Assembly (NCBI GenBank): GCA_028822935.1
Contig: JAPKCM010000010.1
Location: forward strand, 1-64,000
From: Akkermansiaceae bacterium
GTDB lineage: Bacteria; Verrucomicrobiota; Verrucomicrobiia; Verrucomicrobiales; Akkermansiaceae
Reading direction: 5' to 3'
Length of the DNA stretch: 64,000 nt
The notes under the pieces: model-generated
The model's database searches: none
What the model saw: the letters and a program-made list of their open reading frames with translations, nothing else
Told to the model about the DNA's origin: nothing
Program-made: the position numbers and the translations under genes
Shown here: positions 56,802 to 64,000 of the stretch, piece by piece
Position numbering within the stretch: position 1 is the stretch's first letter
Layout of the letters: every line of letters begins with the position of its first letter

Positions 56802-57727
56802 AGAAAGTAAATCTCGGAACCTTGCGGCGACGGGTGACTTCGCTATTCAACGTCCTCACTTTTCTGGTGTTGGCGGTGAGCGGGGTGATTGCTTTTTTTC
56901 GTCCTTTCGACATCGGGATCGTGGGCCTGCATGCGCTCATGGGCTTTGTCTTCATTGCCCTCGTAGTGCTTCATATCGTCAATAATATCCGCCCTTTGAA
57001 AGGCTACCTGCACAGCCGGGCCTTGTGGGTTACTCTTGCGATTACGACCGCGCTCACTGCTCTGTTCTTCTGGCAACCGGCTCCCGTGAAAGCGGTGCTC
57101 GGCCTCAGCGGAAACCTCGGCCCGGCTCTCGATCGTTTTGAGATGAAGGAGGACAGCATGGTATTCCAATATAGCCCGTCGCTGGACTACCAAATGCAAC
57201 TCACCGTCAAGACCGGCCCGGCCTACGATCTTGATTTCCCACCGCAGGTTGCGATTTGGTTGGAGAACCAGGGAGCTTATCACATCAAGACCTTGCTCAA
57301 GCCCGATGACGGGCAGCGTGAAGGGCTTCCTTACTGGAACTTCAAAAGAGCAGGGTGGGAAGATGCGAAAAAAGAGGCCGCAGCAGAGGGCTCCGATGCC
57401 ATCTCCCAACCCACTCCGAATGGCTCATTCGATCCAGCCGACTACATTCTGCCTGTCGACCCGGATACTTCCACTCCCTACAAACTCCTCATTGAGATCA
57501 ATCAACCCGGCGACGCCCACGGCACTTATGCCGACCAGCCGTCGCTCGTTTATGCTGTCGAAATCGACAACCTCTCGCCGGTGACATTCCAACTCCTCGA
57601 TATTGTTGGTTATCCGAAACAAGAAGATGAGGACGGGAAAGAAGCATGGGGACTTTATTTCGTGGATGAGAGTTTTGGGTCTTCCCTGGAATTGATCGAT
57701 AGTGCACTGCTGACGATTGAGCGCTGA
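56798..57727 (+). CDS. DUF4405 (cytochrome b-like) membrane protein with DUF2271-like C-terminal domain
   Basis: LTFLVLAVSGVIAFF...GLHALMGFVFIALVVLHIVNN; ATGA overlap with preceding flavoprotein gene. Confidence 0.65.
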   Translation: MKKVNLGTLRRRVTSLFNVLTFLVLAVSGVIAFFRPFDIGIVGLHALMGFVFIALVVLHIVNNIRPLKGYLHSRALWVTLAITTALTALFFWQPAPVKAVLGLSGNLGPALDRFEMKEDSMVFQYSPSLDYQMQLTVKTGPAYDLDFPPQVAIWLENQGAYHIKTLLKPDDGQREGLPYWNFKRAGWEDAKKEAAAEGSDAISQPTPNGSFDPADYILPVDPDTSTPYKLLIEINQPGDAHGTYADQPSLVYAVEIDNLSPVTFQLLDIVGYPKQEDEDGKEAWGLYFVDESFGSSLELIDSALLTIER

Positions 57728-57878
57728 CTGATTGTGGGCAGTGGGCTCTTAAGCTTTCGTTTCCGGAGTCTAGTTTGTAGAGTGTGAGCATGACTGATGA
57801 GGATATCAGGTTGGAGGCGAACGGAGTGAGGCTACGTCAGGTGTTAAGCTCGGTTCCGTCTGCTAGGGATTTACTTTG

Positions 57879-57945
57879 TTGCTAGGAATTTTCTTTTGGA
57901 GTGGGATGCTTGTAGGTGCCGAAGAGGGGAGGAAGAGCGGGGGAG
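57879..57945 (+). repeat. Interspersed intergenic repeat, copy C
   Basis: TTGCTAGGAATTTTCTTTTGGAGTGGGATGCTTGTAGGTGCCGAAGAGGGGAGGAAGAGCGGGGG. Confidence 0.5.
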
Positions 57946-57950
57946 GGGGG

Positions 57951-58010
57951 CAGACTCTCACTCCCGAAGACTTTGCCAACCTCATCGAATGGCTACGGTC
58001 CCAAAGCTAG
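57951..58010 (+). pseudogene. C-terminal tail relic of a PVC-type CxxCH cytochrome/dehydrogenase protein
   Basis: QTLTPEDFANLIEWLRSQS*; compare SPGDVANVISWLKKL in the 11687-15178 gene. Confidence 0.4.
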
Positions 58011-60349
58011 CGGGGATAGAGTAGGAAGGGCGCACGCCGCTTCTGAAAGTCTGCAAGCATTCGGTCGGAAATGACTCCGATCTCGGCAGGTGCCTTCCCG
58101 TCGAGGATGGCCTGCAGGGTTTCTTGATCGCCCAGCAAACGAGCCATCTTGGGGAGATTCAATTTCTCGCCATACAATCGATGCAGCGTCGTCGCCAAAT
58201 GAATATTGAGTGCACTACTGCGATACTGATCCCGATTGGTCAGGATGAGTTGCACCCCGCGACACTCCTTCCCGGCAAAGACACTGGCATCCGGAGTGAA
58301 GCGGGTGGGCATAAATCGCACCCCCGTGGGAGCCCCTTGATTGAGCGCCGCAGCCAGCTTCATGTCATCGATGTAGGGCGCACCCAGTAGTTCGAAAGGC
58401 GTGCCCGTTCCGCGTCCCACACTGAGCTTGCAAAACTCCAGCAGGCCCACCGCCGGATAGAGCGTGGCAGCGTTCAAACTACGCATGTTGGGAGAGGGAT
58501 TCACCCAGGGTTGGCCCACCGCATCGAACCACTGCAGCGGTGAGCCATCTTGGCAACGAATGACCCCCAGATCCGCTCCGAATTTGCGCTCCGAATTGAT
58601 CAGCCGAGCCAACTCTCCCACCGTCATTCCGTGGCGCACCGGAATTTCGTGGACTCCCACGAAGCTTCGCTCACTTGTGAGAACCGGTCCATCGACCGCT
58701 GGGCCCAGTGGATTGGGGCGATCCAGAACGACAAAGCGAAGCCCCTCCTCACCGGCTACTTCTAGGCAATAGGTCATCGTGGAAATGTAGGTGTAGAATC
58801 GGCAGCCGATGTCTTGAATATCGAAAACCAAAGTATCAATCCCCGCCAGTTGCGCCTTTGTGGGACGTCGTGTCTTTCCATAGAGACTATGGATTGGCAA
58901 TCCGGTGGAGCCATCGAGGCCATCTTTAATGGTCCCCTGATCCAGCGTTCCACGGATGCCATGCTCCGGAGAAAAGAGAGCGACGAGTTTGAGTCCGGGC
59001 GCAGTGTGGAGGAGATCAATGGTGGGAATTCTCTCATGATTAATCCCGGTATGATTGGTGATTAGGCCGATTCGACGTCCCCGAAGTTGACGGAAATTTT
59101 CGCGCGTTAAGACATCGATCCCCGTTTGCACCTCGTCCCTTATGGGTGCGGCAGGCTTCGGAGCAAACTTCGTCACTAAGGGCGGGAGAGCATCCGGCAC
59201 CTTGGTGAAATCGAAGTCAGAAACGGCGAGAGCGGCGAGGGTCCCCAATTCCCACTGGAGATCAATGACACTTCCTTTTTCACTCGGGTGATTTCGATTG
59301 GAGAGAAAAATGATAAAGGTCCGCGAGAAGGGGTCGATCCAAAGTCGCGTCCCGGTCCAACCGGTGTGTCCATAGCTCCCCACCGGAAAGAGGATACCCC
59401 GGGGACCGGCATAGGGGGAATCGATATCCCAGCCCAAGCCCCGCCGGGGAAGTCCTTCGGGCGATTGCACACTCGTCATCAACTTCACCGTTTCCACCTT
59501 GAAAATTCGTTTACCATCCAGCTCTCCACCGCCGAGAAACATGCGCGCATATTGGGCAAGATCACGGGTCGTCAGAAAGAGACCAGCATGCCCCGCCACG
59601 CCCCCCATCCGGCGGGCGGTCGGATCGTGCACGACACCTTGTAGAACACTCCCGTCGGGCATTTCCGTGGTGGGCGCAATTCGATCCATCTTCTTCAAGC
59701 CCTTCGCCGCAAGCGGACGAAAATGGCAGTCTGTCATCCCCAGAGGGGCAAAGATTTCGCGCTGGCAGAATTGCTCAAGCGGCTCCCCGGTAATCCGTTC
59801 CACGAGGAGACCGAGGAGGATGAAATTGATATCGCTATATCGATAAGTTTTCCCCGGCTCTCCCCTTAAGGGTTCTGCGCAGGCCGCCTCGAAAGCTCCC
59901 TTCTTTCCCGACCATTCATTGCTTTTCGGGAGGCCTGCCCGCAGGGCTGAGGTGTGGGTCATCAGTTGCCTGATTGTGAGCAACTCCTTTCCCTGTCCTT
60001 TGAACTCCGGGAGATAGCGACTCACCCGGGCGTCCAATTCCAAGCGCCCGGCCTCGATCAACTTCATGACCGCCGGTGTAGTCGCGACAACTTTGGTGAG
60101 GGAAGCCGCGTCGAAAATCGTCGCCGTGGTCATCTTCTCGATCCCTGGAACCAACGCCCGGGAACCGTAGGCTTTCTTGTAAACGGTCCCTTCTCGTTCG
60201 AGATGAAAGACCCCTCCCGGAGTGCGGGCATCGGTGATCGCCTGCTCGATGGCATCATCAATCTCCGCCAATCGATCCGGTGAAAAATCAGCGGAATACA
60301 AGGGCGACACAATCACGGTAAGCCACAGCACAAACAGATGAATCTTCAT
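58007..60349 (-). CDS. Fusion of a beta-lactamase-family serine hydrolase and a DUF1343/NamZ-like exo-beta-N-acetylmuramidase
   Basis: DAASLTKVVATTPAVMKLIEAG and YRYSDINFILLGLLVE (serine hydrolase); RRIGLITNHTGINHERIPTIDLLHTAPGLKLVALFSPEHGIRG and DIQDIGCRFYTYISTM (DUF1343/NamZ). Confidence 0.87.
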   Translation of the reverse strand: MKIHLFVLWLTVIVSPLYSADFSPDRLAEIDDAIEQAITDARTPGGVFHLEREGTVYKKAYGSRALVPGIEKMTTATIFDAASLTKVVATTPAVMKLIEAGRLELDARVSRYLPEFKGQGKELLTIRQLMTHTSALRAGLPKSNEWSGKKGAFEAACAEPLRGEPGKTYRYSDINFILLGLLVERITGEPLEQFCQREIFAPLGMTDCHFRPLAAKGLKKMDRIAPTTEMPDGSVLQGVVHDPTARRMGGVAGHAGLFLTTRDLAQYARMFLGGGELDGKRIFKVETVKLMTSVQSPEGLPRRGLGWDIDSPYAGPRGILFPVGSYGHTGWTGTRLWIDPFSRTFIIFLSNRNHPSEKGSVIDLQWELGTLAALAVSDFDFTKVPDALPPLVTKFAPKPAAPIRDEVQTGIDVLTRENFRQLRGRRIGLITNHTGINHERIPTIDLLHTAPGLKLVALFSPEHGIRGTLDQGTIKDGLDGSTGLPIHSLYGKTRRPTKAQLAGIDTLVFDIQDIGCRFYTYISTMTYCLEVAGEEGLRFVVLDRPNPLGPAVDGPVLTSERSFVGVHEIPVRHGMTVGELARLINSERKFGADLGVIRCQDGSPLQWFDAVGQPWVNPSPNMRSLNAATLYPAVGLLEFCKLSVGRGTGTPFELLGAPYIDDMKLAAALNQGAPTGVRFMPTRFTPDASVFAGKECRGVQLILTNRDQYRSSALNIHLATTLHRLYGEKLNLPKMARLLGDQETLQAILDGKAPAEIGVISDRMLADFQKRRAPFLLYPR

Positions 60350-60532
60350 AAAACGACCATCCCACTAGGGCCTCAAAAAGCCAACACCTTTGCGGTCTGA
60401 CTGGATTCTCATCAGGAAGAAATCCCTCAATCTTTTGAACCACAACGATTATTGATGTTTAGGATCCGGTGATCTTGGTGCAAATGCTCCGATCTTCCCC
60501 GACTGCGGCCCCAAACCGCAATAGCCAGCCAC

Positions 60533-60573
60533 AAAAAAATGCCGGAAACCCATGAAAGGGGATTCCGGCATTT
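60533..60573 (-). terminator. Rho-independent terminator downstream of the PEP-CTERM gene
   Basis: AATGCCGGAA ... TTCCGGCATT inverted repeat; read on the minus strand it is followed by TTTTTTT. Confidence 0.85.
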
Positions 60574-60589
60574 GAAAAGTTGTAATTGC

Positions 60590-61342
60590 TTACTTGCGAC
60601 GACGAATGAGGCTAAGACCGGCAATGCTCAAAAGAGCAAGTCCAGTGGAGGAAGGCTCGGGAACACCCGCAACGTCCATCTGGATGTAGTCGAAGTTTGA
60701 CCAGCGGGAGGTCGAACCAACGTTATCCGAGGTCAACTGCACGTAGTTGTCGTCATTTGCACCTGCAGTGCCGTTGACGTCAGCGAGGGTGAATGCATTA
60801 CTTGTGAACTGCGTGCCAATCGTTCCATTGGTGTGGCTGACATTACCCATGGCAATGCCGTTGACGGAAATGGCGAAGTCGTATTGCCCGGTTCCAGTGT
60901 TGTTGTCATTAAGGTCGAGCATTGCGAATGAGACCGTGAAGACGTCAGTTGCGGTGTGGCTTCCATCAAAGTTGAAGTGGAAGCGGTTGGTGGTGTCGCC
61001 GCCGGTGACCGCACGCTCGACGCCAGCTTCCGCGGCTGCAACGATACCTACAGTGCTATAGACCGTTCCACCGTCCACCTGATTGGCGTAGTTTCCGGGG
61101 AAATAAAAGTCGTCATCTGCCTGCTGGTTGGTGGCTGGGCTGGCCGGATTGCCTGGGAGCACGTTCGTAGGGCCATTGCCTTCCTGAACGAAAGTGGTGG
61201 TGCCGGAGGAGCCGGAGTTGCTCCAGATTTCTGGCCCTTGTCGGCCTGCTACGGTACTATCGCCAACCGTCCAAACTAAGGCGGAGAAGCTGTTGGCTGC
61301 GCCCAAAGCGAGGACGCTGAGAGCAAGTTTTGTGGTTTGCAT
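60590..61342 (-). CDS. PEP-CTERM sorting domain protein
   Basis: Signal peptide MQTTKLALSVLALGAANSFS; C-terminus VPEPSSTGLALLSIAGLSLIRRRK. Confidence 0.92.
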   Translation of the reverse strand: MQTTKLALSVLALGAANSFSALVWTVGDSTVAGRQGPEIWSNSGSSGTTTFVQEGNGPTNVLPGNPASPATNQQADDDFYFPGNYANQVDGGTVYSTVGIVAAAEAGVERAVTGGDTTNRFHFNFDGSHTATDVFTVSFAMLDLNDNNTGTGQYDFAISVNGIAMGNVSHTNGTIGTQFTSNAFTLADVNGTAGANDDNYVQLTSDNVGSTSRWSNFDYIQMDVAGVPEPSSTGLALLSIAGLSLIRRRK

Positions 61343-61415
61343 GTTTTTAGGTTGTTTTGTTGTGGCAGCCTTAAAACAAGGCAGCGAGGGACAGCCCTAC
61401 CCAATTGAAACCTCC

Positions 61416-61436
61416 AAGGCAAACTTTTTTTGCCTT
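61416..61436. promoter_or_regulatory. Perfect 8-bp inverted repeat in the divergent PEP-CTERM/CRTAC1 intergenic region
   Basis: AAGGCAAA-CTTTT-TTTGCCTT. Confidence 0.4.
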
Positions 61437-61557
61437 GATCCCGATTAGGATTTCCCTTCAGCCCACCCCCTTGAGCTTGATTTTCAAGGTGTTCTGAGGA
61501 ATGAATGATATAGGCGCTCGGCACCGATCGGCTTCTTTTCGTCAAACTCCCACTCAA

Positions 61558-64000
61558 ATGCGTAGATACAAGCTCCCTCTCCTTGCCGTCGCAATTCTCG
61601 GCATAGCGGCCTTTTTCTTTTTCAAATCCCGTCAGAAAGGCCAGGAAACCGACACCTTGGTCAGCGAGGTGGTCGGCGGTGAGGAATTGATCCTCAAACT
61701 CACCCCGATGTTGGGCGAAATCTCTCGAGACCTGTTGAATCTACAACTTCACGGATCGGGTAATGAATTCGCGGATTCCGTCACTGTAAGAGACCTTGAG
61801 GGAGAAGTAAGCTTTGAAGCCAAGCCGCTTGCCGGACAGCTGATCATCGGGCAAGAGCTCAACTTGGCGAAAGCCTCTCGGCAAATCCCCGGGGCGGAAC
61901 TTTACCTCTGGGCCCCCCTCCTCGAAAAGATCGACTACTTCGAGCACGCCAAGCTCAAGATCATCAGCGGGTCATTCCTGTCCGACGAACACGCCGAATT
62001 TGAAGGCCTCGTCAAATTCAGTGGCTTGGCTCGAAATAAAGGAGGTTCGTGGTCCAGCCTCTCGGGAAAACAATCACTCACCTGGAGCAAACAAACTGAG
62101 GGCGACTGGAAGATCTCAAAGTGGGAAACCAAAATCTTTTCGACTGCGACCAGCGCTCATCAGTTTTTCTCAGACCGGCTTGATGAGGCTCTCCCCGATT
62201 TCACCGACCGGGCCAAAGCCCGACTCTCCATTCACGAGGAAGAACTTATCAAATATTACAAAAGCGGAAAAACCCGCGCCCGCTCTTACGATTTCGCACC
62301 CATCGCCATGAACCAAAAGCCGGGCATCTCGGTCGTCGACATTGACCAGGACGGATACGACGACCTCTACCTCATGGTCCGGATGGGGAAAAACCTCCTT
62401 CTCCGGAACCGTGGCGATGGCACCTTCGAAGAAATCGCCAATACTCTGGAACTCGCCATCGAGGGGAATTCGACCTGCGGCATCTTCGCTGATTTTGACA
62501 ACGACGGTGACTCCGATTTCATTCTGGGACGAAGTGTCGAAGGCAGCCTCTATTTCGAAAATACCGGCTCTTGGTTCGAGGAGATCAAACAAGAGACCGA
62601 ACTCCCCGCCCTCGTCGTCTCCATCTCCGCAGCGGACTACAATCGTGACGGCCTTCTCGATCTGTATTTTTCGACATACCGAATGGGCCAGCTGGGAGGC
62701 GGGAATTCCGGTCTGGCTCCGGAAAACGATAGCAGCAAATGGCCGGAACGATTTCTATCTGCCGAAAATGCCGCGGAATTCCGCAAAAGATATCGAGACG
62801 AAACAAGCACAGGTGGTGATATCGATTTCCTCAATCAAGTGGGCCCGCCCAATGTGCTCATGGTTAATCTGGGAGGCGGAAAATTTGGCCCGGCTCCGGA
62901 AGGGTCTCAAATTAACGTCTGGAAGAACACCCTCCAGGCCACGTGGTCCGATATTGACGAAGACGGCGATCCTGATCTTTATCTCTCCAACGATTTCTCG
63001 TCCGACCATCTTTTTCGCAACGATGGAAAAGACGGCTTCGTCGATGTGACCAAAGAATCCGGCCTCACCACTTATGGATTTGGCATGGGAGCCAGCTTCG
63101 GGGACTACGACAACAACGGACATCAGGATCTCTACGTTTCCAATATGTTCAGCAAGGCCGGCCGACGCATTCTCTCAAGTTTCGACGGAATCGATCCCAA
63201 TTATCTCCATTCGGTTAATGGCAACATCCTCTACAAAAAGCTCGATGGCAAAACCTTCGAACGCGTCTCCGGTTTGGAACCGCCCTCTCTCCTCGTCGCT
63301 GAGGCCGGATGGTCCTGGGGAGGCCAGTTTGTCGATTTCGATAATGACGGAGATCTCGATATCCACGCCCTCAGCGGGTATTTCACCGCACCCAAGGAAC
63401 TGGCCTCGGAGGTCGACTTGTGAAGTGACCTCTGGCGCACGGTCGTGCGCACCGACGATGACCTCGCCGGCGGAGCCGTTCGCAATTCGGAAAAATGGAA
63501 CACCGACGAGATCAACAGTGGAAGTAATTCCCGAATGAATTCCAGGCTGGAGGCTGGCGATGAGATCATCGACGGAAAGCTCTTCGTTCACTCGTTATCC
63601 GGCAACGAACGCAATCGACTTTTCCTGAACGAAAATGCCGGGAAACATTTCAGTGACCACTCCTCTCTATCGGGATTGGACAGCAATTCCGACAGCCGCG
63701 GCTTCGCTCTCTTGGACTACGACCGCGACGGCTGGCAAGACATCGCCTTAGTCAACGCCAACCAACCATTGAGCCAACTTTTCCACAACGAGCTGGGGAA
63801 TTTTCCCGACATGAAAGGCGGAATGATTGCGATCCGCTTCAGAGGAGGAAGCACGACAATGACCGCCTCAAATTTAAGCAACCGTGACGGATACGGAGCG
63901 ATCGTCGAAGCCGTCCTCAACGATGGCACTCTTCTCAAAAGAGAACACCGCTGTGGTGATGGTTACGCTTCTCAAAATAGCGCCACCATGATCATCGGCA
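61558..64000 (+). CDS. CRTAC1/ASPIC-UnbV family FG-GAP repeat protein with in-frame TGA at 63421-63423 (candidate selenocysteine), continuing past window end
   Basis: Start MRRYKLPLLAVAILGIAAFFFF; FG-GAP motifs (DIDQDGYDDLYLMVRMG, DFDNDGDSDFILGR). After the TGA the same frame has no stop for 192 codons and reads ...NRLFLNENAGKHFSDHSSLSGLDSNSDSRGFALLDYDRDGWQDIALVNANQPLSQLFHNELG.... Confidence 0.85.
63435..63450 (+). promoter_or_regulatory. Candidate bacterial SECIS hairpin
   Basis: GCGCAC-GGTC-GTGCGC perfect 6-bp stem, 4-nt GGUC loop starting 17 nt after the in-frame TGA. Confidence 0.5.

Noticed and set aside
63175-63591. Minus-strand ORFs across the in-frame TGA region
   Set aside because: Composition follows the complement of FG-GAP repeats; the plus-strand frame is family-like on both sides of the TGA.
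1-64000. CRISPR arrays, tRNA/rRNA genes, prophage, IS elements
   Set aside because: No regularly spaced repeats, cloverleaf or rRNA-like segments, integrase/transposase or phage structural motifs noticed in the translations or sequence.

Overview
This 64 kb window looks like a chromosomal segment from a PVC-group bacterium, most likely Verrucomicrobiota. That placement rests on gene families only. It is dense in secreted and periplasmic proteins: DUF1592/DUF1552 and DUF1549-1553/DUF1501 cytochrome modules, PVC-type CxxCH-heme dehydrogenase-like proteins, sulfatases, sialate O-acetylesterase-like proteins, metallophosphoesterases, PhoD, DUF6288, DUF3472, NamZ/beta-lactamase, PEP-CTERM and CRTAC1/ASPIC-UnbV. 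I see no rRNA, tRNA, CRISPR array, prophage or intact IS element. The strongest unexplained signals are: (1) a CRTAC1/ASPIC-UnbV gene at the right edge whose ORF is interrupted by one in-frame TGA (63421-63423), stays open with family-like sequence to the window end, and carries a GC-rich hairpin with a GGUC loop 17 nt after the TGA, making it a candidate selenoprotein with a bacterial SECIS; (2) a tightly coupled operon of ECF sigma factor, FecR-like protein, helical-repeat protein and a ~1650-aa beta-propeller/di-heme/ankyrin/sulfatase fusion; (3) many gene relics absent from the ORF track, including two complementary endonuclease/exonuclease/phosphatase fragments, each at the 3' end of a metallophosphoesterase gene, and a GntR-type regulator relic; (4) a diverged three-copy intergenic repeat. 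All family names come from reading translations, with no database search.
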